Source: Pedobacter foliorum
GTDB lineage: Bacteria > Bacteroidota > Bacteroidia > Sphingobacteriales > Sphingobacteriaceae
Assembly: GCF_013266735.1 (NCBI RefSeq)
Contig: NZ_JABSNU010000004.1
Location: 124,001-188,000 of the forward strand
Length of the DNA: 64,000 nt
Direction of reading: 5' to 3'
The notes under the pieces were generated by a model. The model saw nothing but the letters and a program-made list of their open reading frames with translations, did no database searches and was not told the origin of the DNA. Both the position numbers and the translations under genes were made by a program. Below, in pieces: positions 50,940-59,658 of this stretch. Numbering within the stretch: the stretch's first letter is position 1; every line of letters starts with the position of its first letter.

Positions 50940-52085
50940 ATGCTTTTCACCCTTATTTACCTTACCAGTCTTTTAGTTGTAGCATTTGCTATACCGCCAA
51001 TCATAACAGTTTCTCTAAGAAAACGGTTATTTGATGATCCAAATGAGTCAAGGAAGATCCATAAGCGTATTATTCCAAATTTTGGTGGGGTAGCAATATT
51101 TACAGGGTTTCTATTTTCCTGTTCAATATTTATTCCATCGCAATTATTGCCAGAGGCTAATGTCTTAATGGGTGCAGGTCTTGTTCTTTTTATGATTGGA
51201 TTAAAGGACGATATCATAGGCTTAGGCCCAGGTATCAAATTTGTTGCGCAGTTTGTTAGTGCTTGTATTGTTGCAATGATTGCTAACATAAGACTAATTG
51301 ATCTGCACGGCATATTTGGAATTTATGATATGCCCTATTATGCTGGTGTGATCTTAACTGTTTTTTTTATTGTCGGAATTGTAAATGCTTTTAATTTAAT
51401 TGATGGCATTGATGGTCTTGCCGGATCAATAGGACTAATTCTTTGTGTGGTATTTGGCGTACTTTTTTATAAGTCAGGAGATTTGGGGTGGGCATACCTT
51501 TCAACTAGCTTAGCCGGGGCATTGTTAGGGTTTTTATTTTTTAACGTAACGCCTGCTAGGATTTTTATGGGAGACTCCGGCTCTCTTTTGTTGGGTTTTG
51601 TTGCTGCCGTACTAAGTATCAAGTTTATGAATGTTAGTCTTACTGAAAGTGTTCTTGTAGGGCCATTTAAAATTACTTCAGGTCTGGGATTAGTTTCCGC
51701 CATTTTAATTATTCCTGTTTTTGATACTTTACGTGTTTTTACATTACGAATCTTTCGGGGTAAATCTCCATTTACTGCAGATAGTAACCATATTCATCAT
51801 CGTTTGCTTTCTCTTGGTTTAAGTCATGTGCAGGCAACCTTAGTGCTTGCTTCAGTGAATGTTGTTTTCATAATTGCAGCACTTTCATTACAAGGCATTG
51901 GCGATGCTCAACTTGTCAGTTTATTTATGTTTTTAATGTTAAGCTTAAACGGTATTTTAAGTTTGTTTATAAATAGATTCAAAAGAAGAGAATTTATTTT
52001 TTCTACAAATGTTGCAGCCTCAAGTTCGTTGAAATCAGAAAAAAGCTTTGCTGATAAGGTTTTAGATAAAATATCTGAGAACTAA
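50940..52085 (+). CDS. Undecaprenyl-phosphate sugar-1-phosphate transferase (WecA/MraY superfamily)
   Basis: The 381-residue inner-membrane enzyme starts repeat-unit synthesis by putting a sugar-1-phosphate (probably GlcNAc or a relative) on undecaprenyl phosphate. It is polytopic (about ten or eleven helices) with the family motifs: FGGVAIF, GLKDDIIGL (the DDxxG/metal region), NAFNLIDGIDGLAG, MGDSGSLLLGF and a HIHHRLLSLGLSH loop. It stands apart from the neighbours (180 bases before, 110 after), so it may have its own promoter. Confidence 0.92.
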   Translation: MLFTLIYLTSLLVVAFAIPPIITVSLRKRLFDDPNESRKIHKRIIPNFGGVAIFTGFLFSCSIFIPSQLLPEANVLMGAGLVLFMIGLKDDIIGLGPGIKFVAQFVSACIVAMIANIRLIDLHGIFGIYDMPYYAGVILTVFFIVGIVNAFNLIDGIDGLAGSIGLILCVVFGVLFYKSGDLGWAYLSTSLAGALLGFLFFNVTPARIFMGDSGSLLLGFVAAVLSIKFMNVSLTESVLVGPFKITSGLGLVSAILIIPVFDTLRVFTLRIFRGKSPFTADSNHIHHRLLSLGLSHVQATLVLASVNVVFIIAALSLQGIGDAQLVSLFMFLMLSLNGILSLFINRFKRREFIFSTNVAASSSLKSEKSFADKVLDKISEN

Positions 52086-52195
52086 TTTTGCCCTATTTCT
52101 TATGAATAAGTAAAATGACATGTCAAATTTTGATAATTCGGCATTATAGTTGTTGGGCTTGGGTTTGGCTAAAACTGTCCAATAAGAAAAACTGA

Positions 52196-52834
52196 ATGAA
52201 TAGAAGTATACTAATTATCTTTTGTCTTATTTTACTCAATTCTTGTACCAAGGATGTTCGCAATCAGGTGGAGGTTTATAGTAATGATTTTGAGCAAAGT
52301 GACCTGGAGAATATCTTAAATGGGGTTTTAACAACCTATAATAATACTAGAGTAATAGGCCGATATAATAATGGAGGGTTTTCTCTTTCTCTTAAAGATT
52401 TACCAAAGCATGATTTGGTAGAAGTCACTTTTGACTTGTATATTCATGACAGTTGGGACGGAAATCAAAATAAAGATAATATAGATGGTCCGGATATCTG
52501 GAGATTAATCATTGATGAAAAGGAGTACATTAATACAACCTTTTCTAATAATCCATGTATTACCGGGCAGGCATGTATACCACAGTCATATCCTAATGAC
52601 TATCCAAACTACAATAATGTTTCCAGGCAGGGTGCTTATAGAATCAATCTTCCGGGCGTATGTCACAATGTAGGAGGAACCACACTTTACAAGATTAAAA
52701 AGAACTTTAGTCATTCCAAGTCATCTCTTTTAATGCAATGCCTTGATAAATTGGTGCAGACCAACAGCGACGATCCACTTTGCGATGAAAGCTGGTCTGT
52801 TGATAACATTAAAGTTAAAGTAATTAGCTTATGA
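52196..52834 (+). CDS. Unknown lipoprotein linked to capsule assembly genes
   Basis: The 212-residue protein has an SPII signal (LLNSC, Cys17) and one beta-sandwich-like domain with NDFEQSDLENI near its start, DGPDIWRLIIDEKEY, and several cysteines (NPCITGQAC, CHNV, QCLDK, LCDESW) that could form disulfides. The order FSLSLKDLPKHDLVEVTFDLYIHDSWDG resembles LamG/concanavalin-like domains, but this is not a firm match. The end overlaps the start of the Wzi-like gene by 4 bases, so it is likely made with it, maybe holding polymer at the cell surface. Confidence 0.65.
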   Translation: MNRSILIIFCLILLNSCTKDVRNQVEVYSNDFEQSDLENILNGVLTTYNNTRVIGRYNNGGFSLSLKDLPKHDLVEVTFDLYIHDSWDGNQNKDNIDGPDIWRLIIDEKEYINTTFSNNPCITGQACIPQSYPNDYPNYNNVSRQGAYRINLPGVCHNVGGTTLYKIKKNFSHSKSSLLMQCLDKLVQTNSDDPLCDESWSVDNIKVKVISL

Positions 52835-54504
52835 GGTGGCTTAAATTTACGCTATTTGCGTCATTAACCCTTGTAACAACGGCTATTTACGCTCAGACTA
52901 TACCAGTCGGAGCTAAAGGGCTTGAAGATTATTATCGCAGGGAACAATTAAAAGGGAACCTAGATTCTTCAGTTTCTTTTACTGTAAGACCAATTGTCCC
53001 GAATTTGTCGTTTAAGAAGGAAAATGGTTTTTATCCGGATTCTGCGGAGGTTAGGTATAATTTGCTTGAAACAGAAAGTGAGTGGACGGATGGGAAGTTT
53101 AGAGCGAAGCTCCTGCCCATTACTTTTCAAACGCAGTTTAATAGTCACCATCCATACGGATGGAATGATGGTGCAATGATTCCTGCGAAGGGACTTCAGA
53201 TGTTACTAAGTCCAGGTATTTATGCCGAATACGGTCCATTAAGCATTCAATTTCAACCTGAAATTGTTATCGCTGGAAATTCGGGGTTTGAGACCTTTAA
53301 TAAAGATCACTATGATATTATTTTTGCCCGTTATTATGATTTTTATAACAAAATAGATTTGCCGGTTAGATTTGGAACCAAAGAGTATTCAAAAGCTTAT
53401 TGGGGACAAAGTAGTATTCGATTAAATTATAAAGGCCTTTCAATAGGTGCTTCTACCGAAAATCTTTGGTGGGGACCGGGAATGCGAAATTCCTTGCTGA
53501 TGAGCAATACCGCTCCTGGATTTAAACATTTGACATTTAATACAACCAAACCTATCAATACCCCTATAGGATCATTTGAAGGGCAATTAATAGCTGGTAG
53601 GTTAGATGGATCCGGATACGGCCCTCTTGAACCCAATAAAATGTATTTAGGTTCACCTCTTTATGTGCCTAAGCCAAATGATTGGCGTTATTTGTCGGGA
53701 ATAGTACTAACCTGGCATCCAAAGTGGGTTCCGGGATTATTTTTAGGTTTAACAAAGAGTTCACAAACTTATAGTAAGGATTTGAATAGTTTCTCAGACT
53801 ATCTACCCTTTTTCTCATCTAATAAAACAATAACTGCGGATGAACCGCTTAATAAGCGAGACGAAAGGGGATCTTTATTTTTAAGGTGGTTATGGCCTGA
53901 AGAGCAGGCTGAAATGTATTTTGAGTATGGGCATAACAATTATTCAGGCGATTTTCTTTTAGAACCGGCTAATTCAAGAGCATATATTTTTGGCGTAAGA
54001 AAATTGCTGCCATTTAATCGTTCACGTAATGAAAATATCTTATTAGGTGTTGAAGTTACTCAGATGGGCGATGCTTCGCTTGACAATGTGCTGAAGGCAT
54101 CGGGTTGGTACAATAGTGTTAGTATTCCTCATGGGTATACCAATAGAGGGGAGGTTTTAGGTGCCGGTATTGGGCCAGGAGGAAATATGCAATCGGTAGA
54201 GGTGAGCTGGATCAGTGGCCTAAAGCGGTTAGGCCTTCAGCTGGAGCGATATGTACATAATACTGATTTTTATTATTATGCTTATATAGATTCTAAGGAT
54301 TATAGAAGAAACTGGACTGATTTTAGCCTTGCGGCTAATGGAGAATGGAATTATAAAAATTTTATCTTTAATGCCCGACTTCAGGCTATTCAATCTTTAA
54401 ACTATCAGTGGTATCTAATTCAGCAACCAGGAGAAAAATATATGGTTCCAGGGAAAGATGTATTTAATTTACAATTACAAGCGGGTTTAACTTATAGATT
54501 TTAA
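52831..54504 (+). CDS. Capsule assembly Wzi family protein (copy 1)
   Basis: The 557-residue protein has a signal peptide (ending IYAQ) and a beta-barrel of the Wzi type, which binds capsule polysaccharide at the outer membrane. Conserved phrases include TIPVGAKGLEDYYRR at the mature start, GWNDGAMIPAKG, the NLWWGPG loop, and NWTDFSLAANGEWNYKNF before the closing strand LTYRF. It overlaps the lipoprotein by 4 bases and is followed after 11 bases by a close paralogue. Confidence 0.88.
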   Translation: MRWLKFTLFASLTLVTTAIYAQTIPVGAKGLEDYYRREQLKGNLDSSVSFTVRPIVPNLSFKKENGFYPDSAEVRYNLLETESEWTDGKFRAKLLPITFQTQFNSHHPYGWNDGAMIPAKGLQMLLSPGIYAEYGPLSIQFQPEIVIAGNSGFETFNKDHYDIIFARYYDFYNKIDLPVRFGTKEYSKAYWGQSSIRLNYKGLSIGASTENLWWGPGMRNSLLMSNTAPGFKHLTFNTTKPINTPIGSFEGQLIAGRLDGSGYGPLEPNKMYLGSPLYVPKPNDWRYLSGIVLTWHPKWVPGLFLGLTKSSQTYSKDLNSFSDYLPFFSSNKTITADEPLNKRDERGSLFLRWLWPEEQAEMYFEYGHNNYSGDFLLEPANSRAYIFGVRKLLPFNRSRNENILLGVEVTQMGDASLDNVLKASGWYNSVSIPHGYTNRGEVLGAGIGPGGNMQSVEVSWISGLKRLGLQLERYVHNTDFYYYAYIDSKDYRRNWTDFSLAANGEWNYKNFIFNARLQAIQSLNYQWYLIQQPGEKYMVPGKDVFNLQLQAGLTYRF

Positions 54505-54515
54505 GGGCAAGACAG

Positions 54516-56210
54516 ATGAAGAAGTTATTTTTTTTAATTCCCGGATTTATTATTTGTAGTGGGTTGTTTAGTAGATTATCTGCCCAGACAATTCCTGTAG
54601 GAACACAGGTATTGGAAGATTATTACAGAAGGCTGCAAATGATGGGGCAGTTAGATTCCACGATTTCATTTAGTGTACGTCCCTTATCAGCACAAGCGCT
54701 CAACGCAAGTAATATATTCGACCCTGATAGTACACTGGCAGACGAAAGCTGGCTAAATTTTAGTAAACCCTTTACCTTTGCCAATGGTAAAGGTAAATTT
54801 CAAGTGCTGCCTATTAGTTGGCAGCAGCAATTTAACTCACAAAGACCTTATGGTTGGAATGATGGTGCCATGATTCCTGCTAAGGGATATCAGACATTAA
54901 TTAGTGGCGGTTTTTTTGCAAAATTTGGGCCATTAAGCATCCAGTTTAGACCAGAATATGTATATGCTGCTAATGACAAATTTGAGGATTTTGCGAAAGG
55001 AAAATCTGATAACGATATAAGGAGCTACTATTATGGTGCTTATAATTATATTGATGCTCCTGAGCGATTTGGAGTAGGGGCCTATAATAAACTTATGTTA
55101 GGTCAGAGTAGTATTCGATTGACATTTGGCCCTGCTTCTTTCGGATTTTCCAATGAGAATCTGTGGTGGGGGCCAGGCGTACGTAATTCTCTGATTATGG
55201 GTAATAGTGCCCCGGGATTCAGGCATTTTACTTTAAATACAGTAAAGCCGGTAAATATTTACATTGGGTCTTTAGAAGCGCAGATTATCGGAGGAAGATT
55301 AACTTCCTCTGGTTATTCCCCTCTTTTGCAGCAAACTTTGTCAACAGGTGAGAATGTATACAGGCCTAAAGATGGTGCGTGGAGATACCTTGCAGGACTA
55401 AATATCGTTTATCAACCTAAATGGGTTCCTGGATTATTTCTTGGCTTCACAAGGACATTTGCAGCATACGGAAGAGATGTCAAAAATTTTGGTGATTATT
55501 TCCCATTCTTTGTGCCATTTCAAAAGAATGCAGTTGCAACTTTTGATGATCCTTTTGATCGGGATCAACGAACTTCCTTGTTTGCCAGATGGGTATTTAC
55601 CAAGGCTAAGGCAGAAATTTATTTTGAATTTGCTAAAAATGACAATGCTTATAATTTTAGGGAGTTCCTAACCTCACCCGATCATTCCAAAGCTTACCTA
55701 TTTGGTGTCAGAAAACTTGTGCCTTTAAAAGGACGTACTGATGAATTTATTCAGATCAATGGAGAAATTACACAATTATCACAGTCGCTAATTCGGACCA
55801 TTAAAGATGCAGGGAATTTTTATATCCATTCCAGGGTTCGTGAAGGTTATACTCATCTTGGGCAGCGTTTAGGAGCAGGCACTGATGGAAATTTACAGTC
55901 TATGGAGGTTAATTGGGTGAAAGGTCTAAAGAAATTAGGGCTTACTTTTGAGCGGTACGAGCATAATGTAGATTTTTATAATGCTTATATTAAGGATTTA
56001 GATGGCCAAAGTCGTAAATGGGTTGATTTTTCTCTGGCAGCTCAAGGAGAGTGGAATTATAAAAATCTACTATTCAATGCTAAATTTCAGGCTATCAAAT
56101 CCTTAAATTCTCAATGGTTAATGGCAGATTATACACCTGGAAATTATTATATTCCTCACAATGATAAATATAATATTCATGGTGAGTTTGGGATTTCTTA
56201 TCGCTTTTAA
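54516..56210 (+). CDS. Capsule assembly Wzi family protein (copy 2)
   Basis: The 564-residue paralogue of the preceding gene shares TIPVG-xxLEDYYRR, GWNDGAMIPAKGYQT, ENLWWGPGVRNSL and the closing ISYRF, so the pair arose by tandem duplication. It has its own signal peptide (SAQ). The TAA overlaps the stop codon of the convergent Wzz gene of the second locus (56207-56209). Two Wzi proteins in a row may serve different polymers or form a mixed anchor. Confidence 0.88.
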   Translation: MKKLFFLIPGFIICSGLFSRLSAQTIPVGTQVLEDYYRRLQMMGQLDSTISFSVRPLSAQALNASNIFDPDSTLADESWLNFSKPFTFANGKGKFQVLPISWQQQFNSQRPYGWNDGAMIPAKGYQTLISGGFFAKFGPLSIQFRPEYVYAANDKFEDFAKGKSDNDIRSYYYGAYNYIDAPERFGVGAYNKLMLGQSSIRLTFGPASFGFSNENLWWGPGVRNSLIMGNSAPGFRHFTLNTVKPVNIYIGSLEAQIIGGRLTSSGYSPLLQQTLSTGENVYRPKDGAWRYLAGLNIVYQPKWVPGLFLGFTRTFAAYGRDVKNFGDYFPFFVPFQKNAVATFDDPFDRDQRTSLFARWVFTKAKAEIYFEFAKNDNAYNFREFLTSPDHSKAYLFGVRKLVPLKGRTDEFIQINGEITQLSQSLIRTIKDAGNFYIHSRVREGYTHLGQRLGAGTDGNLQSMEVNWVKGLKKLGLTFERYEHNVDFYNAYIKDLDGQSRKWVDFSLAAQGEWNYKNLLFNAKFQAIKSLNSQWLMADYTPGNYYIPHNDKYNIHGEFGISYRF

Positions 56211-57280
56211 ACCTGATTTGGATCTTTCTTAACAAGGTTTAAGTAAACTGCAAATACGATACCTGAAAGTAACATGCCAATGAGGATAGCGTAGGGATAT
56301 TTTAGTTTGTTTCTTTTTAATGGAAGTTCCGGTTCATCAACAATTTGTACAGTTGGCGTTTCCTGAGCAAGCATAGTTTTGCTCATTTCCAAATTCTTTA
56401 TGGTTTCCGTAAGAATGGTACTTAATACAATTTTATCTCTTTCTTTCAATTCAGCTGTGGCATTCGCTGATGAGTAAGCCGGATTGAGATCTAAAAGCGT
56501 TTGACTAGCAGCAGAGGACGCATATGTTTTTCGATTTAGAATTACACTTATACTATCCGCACGGTGCTGCAGGCGGTTAACATTGTTACGAAGTCGCTGA
56601 GTTTTTGTGCTGATGAAAAAATCTGTAGCCTGGGTTAGCATTCTGGTACAAAATAAATTAGCCAAACCTTCATCTCGCATTGTTGTATTGATTTCGAAAA
56701 AGCTCAGTTTTTTGTCTGTTTTGGTAATGCTAAATTCTCCTTTTAAGATGAGCGTAGACATTTCTTGTAAAAGACTATCTTGAAGCCTGCTGTTATTTTT
56801 ACCGCTAATAGGGAAAGTAAGCTGTTCGCCCGCCTTGAGGTGCTTTCCCCACTTCTTATTTAATTCGTATACCTGTGTGTAACGATCTGCGAAGGATTGA
56901 TTTTTTGTTGAATCATATGGTGTTAGCAGTGTCGCTTTAATCAATTTACGGCTTTTTAATAGCTCCTGTACATTATCTCCAGACAACACTCCACCTGCAC
57001 CACCAAGGCCATCCAGGTTAAAGCCTAGCTGACCGGCAAGTCCTGCAAGACCGGCACCGCCTGCCGATTTGGAATCGTCAACAACAAAAGTTAATCTGGC
57101 GGTATAATTTGCCGGTTTCATCCAGGCAACCAGCGCTCCCAATATGCCACCTATCAAAACAACTATGAAAAGCTGTTTCTTAAAATTAAATATATATTTA
57201 ACATCGGCTATACGCTCATTGATTAACTTTTTTATGGAAAATTCAGAGCTGGAGTTATTTGTTTCGTTTTGTGGAGTCAT
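56207..57280 (-). CDS. Wzz-type chain-length determinant without kinase domain (second locus)
   Basis: This 357-residue protein has two membrane helices (about 36-52 and 325-345), the motif WMKPANYTARLTFVVDDSK and a Gly/Ala-rich stretch (about 75-105), like the Wzz at 27267-28379 but with clear divergence. It is the last gene of the minus-strand locus, 1 base after the SLBB gene. It should control chain length of the second polymer. Confidence 0.9.
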   Translation of the reverse strand: MTPQNETNNSSSEFSIKKLINERIADVKYIFNFKKQLFIVVLIGGILGALVAWMKPANYTARLTFVVDDSKSAGGAGLAGLAGQLGFNLDGLGGAGGVLSGDNVQELLKSRKLIKATLLTPYDSTKNQSFADRYTQVYELNKKWGKHLKAGEQLTFPISGKNNSRLQDSLLQEMSTLILKGEFSITKTDKKLSFFEINTTMRDEGLANLFCTRMLTQATDFFISTKTQRLRNNVNRLQHRADSISVILNRKTYASSAASQTLLDLNPAYSSANATAELKERDKIVLSTILTETIKNLEMSKTMLAQETPTVQIVDEPELPLKRNKLKYPYAILIGMLLSGIVFAVYLNLVKKDPNQV

Positions 57281-57281
57281 T

Positions 57282-59618
57282 TTATTTAGATAGAATAGCT
57301 ATAAGCCCTACTAATGCGGTTATGGCAGAGGTTAATCCGCTTATTTCAGCGAAACCAAGCCTGAATTTATTATTAGGGTCTTTTAGTGGTACTACAATTT
57401 TACTCCCAGGTTTAACTGCAGGATAAGTGCGGAAGAAAAGGAAATGACCGACGGGTTTGTTGAGTCCATTAGGATATTGTACATATGCTCCTTTTAGGCG
57501 AGCATTTTCCTTTGTGCCTGCAGCAGCATTGATATAGTACTTAAATCGTCTGCCGTTATAACTGATTAATTGGGGATTATTTACTGCTCCAGATACTTCA
57601 ACAAGTGAAATGGCCCTTGGGATATAAATACTGTCGCCCGGTAAAAGGATCATGGTCCTTTTTACATTTGGGTCATTACTCTTACTCGTAAGATCAAGAT
57701 TCAATCTTGTTCCTTTTCTGTAGACCTGGGCATTCTCCAGTGCGCCATAGGGGCTAAGTCCACCAGCTCTTTGCAGTAGGTCGAGTGCAGTCTCGTCTCT
57801 TCTTTGAACCGCATAATCACCCGGGAATAATACTTCTCCCTTTACGCTAATGTTACCCAAGGCTTTATAATTTACAAGTCTTGGTACATAAATGTAATCC
57901 ATAGGTTGAAGCTCAAGCTCCTGTTCTGCTGATGTGTTGTTATTGAGGTCTATAGTGAATGTTTTTACCAGCTGATTTGCGACACTGTCAGAAGTATTTT
58001 TTATGATTCTGGAAATTTCAATATGGTGTTCGGCCGCTTCGTCCTGAAAGCCCCCGGCCATTGCGATTACATCACCTAATTTCATGCCCTTTCGGAATGT
58101 GAAAGTGGTAGGTTTTTTTACAAATCCATTCACGGTAACATTCTGCTGAGAAACAAAAACCGATCTATCCTGGATCGTAATAGAATCCTCTCTCATTAAA
58201 GGTACATCGCTTTTTCCGCTAATTACATCTGCAGGATTAAATGAGATCATTTCCCTTTCAAGATTAGGTAGGGTTCTTTTAATATAGCCACGTTCCATAT
58301 AAGCTTCCACTTTTAAGCCCTGCGCTGTTTTTAAGAGCTCAGATAAGCTTAGTCCAGCTGTGAGTTCATAGACGCCTGGTCGGTTAACTGCGCCCTCCAG
58401 AACGATTCTATTGGTATATCTGTTTGTAATTGCACCTATTTGAACCAGATCACCATTATGTGGCGTGAAATTTCCAAATAAATTAGCCGGCACATCTTTT
58501 ACTTCTCTTTCCAGAGCGTTAATCTGATCTACTTTTGCTATTCCACGGTAGGCAATATCTGTAAATCCGCCTGCATAGCTGATCAGGTCTTCAAGTTGTT
58601 CATTTTCCTTTAGTTCATATATTGCAGGGCGTTTAATTTCGCCCTTAATCCCCACTCTTTTTTTATAAACCGGAATTCTGATCACATCCTGATCTTCCAG
58701 TCTTACGTTGCCGTCCATCAAACCTTTTTGCAGAAAACTGTAAAAGTCGATTGTTTTGTAAAGCTTGTTATTTCTTAAAAGCTCAATGTATCTTAAGGAT
58801 CCATTCGCGTTTGGTCCACCGGAGTTGTACAAGGCATTAAACAGTGTTGATAATGAAGATATTGTATAAGAACCCGGAGTTTTTACTTCTCCTATTAAAG
58901 TGACCTTTATACTTCTGGTATTGCCAAGATTTACAGCCACCTGAGTTTGTCCACCGCTTAAAGCAGGGTATACTTTGGTCATTTTATTGCGAATCAGCCC
59001 TGTTGCCTGTTCGATTGTAAAGCCGTTCAGGTAAATAATGCCGGCACGAGGGATCTGCAAATTACCTTCCGGAGTTATTTTGGTACGTATGCTTGTTTCA
59101 TTTAAGCCCGTAACAAGTACAATTAACTCATCTCCGGGGCCTAAAACATAGCTTTTAGGCGTTGCAAGACTGAAATTGGGCTCAAATTTAATGGCAGTTT
59201 GATTAAAGAATTCCATTCCATAAACTCCGAGAGGTGGTTCAGGCGCAGGTTTCTCTATAATTATGGGCTCTGGTTTTTTAACGGTATTTGCAGTATCTCT
59301 GTTTACCTCTTTTTTCTCCTGTTCGGGTGCTTCCTGAACTTTAACGACTTTTTTATTCAATCCAAGCAAAACAACCCTGTCCTTAAAGGCTTGAACTTCA
59401 CCTGCAGGCATGCCTTTTTGAAGCATTAGTTTGTAGGCTTCTTGTTCCGGAACACCAGATTCCTGTAGTTTATCCCAAGCTTGTTTGATCTGAGCATCAG
59501 ATAACTGACTAACTTTCACATTCTGGATGTCACTCATTGAGACCGTTTGGGCCTGGCCTTTAGCGTAGCCAATAACCAATAGAATCAATAGTATGTAGTA
59601 ACGGAATTTATTATTCAT
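57282..59618 (-). CDS. Polysaccharide export protein with SLBB domains (second locus)
   Basis: The 778-residue relative of the export protein at 24682-27249 has a signal peptide ending GQAQ (no lipobox), the same N-terminal module (VKVSQLSDAQIKQAW), the Poly_export domain (TPKSYVLGPGDELIVLVTG), and six SLBB units (LIGEVKTPG, IKGEIKRPA, LEGAVNRPG, VNGFVKKPT, VKGEVLFPG, VSGAVNNPQ). It ends in a hydrophobic helix (ISGLTSAITALVGLIAIL). It should form the outer-membrane or periplasmic duct for a second polymer. Confidence 0.92.
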   Translation of the reverse strand: MNNKFRYYILLILLVIGYAKGQAQTVSMSDIQNVKVSQLSDAQIKQAWDKLQESGVPEQEAYKLMLQKGMPAGEVQAFKDRVVLLGLNKKVVKVQEAPEQEKKEVNRDTANTVKKPEPIIIEKPAPEPPLGVYGMEFFNQTAIKFEPNFSLATPKSYVLGPGDELIVLVTGLNETSIRTKITPEGNLQIPRAGIIYLNGFTIEQATGLIRNKMTKVYPALSGGQTQVAVNLGNTRSIKVTLIGEVKTPGSYTISSLSTLFNALYNSGGPNANGSLRYIELLRNNKLYKTIDFYSFLQKGLMDGNVRLEDQDVIRIPVYKKRVGIKGEIKRPAIYELKENEQLEDLISYAGGFTDIAYRGIAKVDQINALEREVKDVPANLFGNFTPHNGDLVQIGAITNRYTNRIVLEGAVNRPGVYELTAGLSLSELLKTAQGLKVEAYMERGYIKRTLPNLEREMISFNPADVISGKSDVPLMREDSITIQDRSVFVSQQNVTVNGFVKKPTTFTFRKGMKLGDVIAMAGGFQDEAAEHHIEISRIIKNTSDSVANQLVKTFTIDLNNNTSAEQELELQPMDYIYVPRLVNYKALGNISVKGEVLFPGDYAVQRRDETALDLLQRAGGLSPYGALENAQVYRKGTRLNLDLTSKSNDPNVKRTMILLPGDSIYIPRAISLVEVSGAVNNPQLISYNGRRFKYYINAAAGTKENARLKGAYVQYPNGLNKPVGHFLFFRTYPAVKPGSKIVVPLKDPNNKFRLGFAEISGLTSAITALVGLIAILSK

Positions 59619-59658
59619 GAAGATGTTATGATAAACTACAAATATAAAGTATTAAGGT

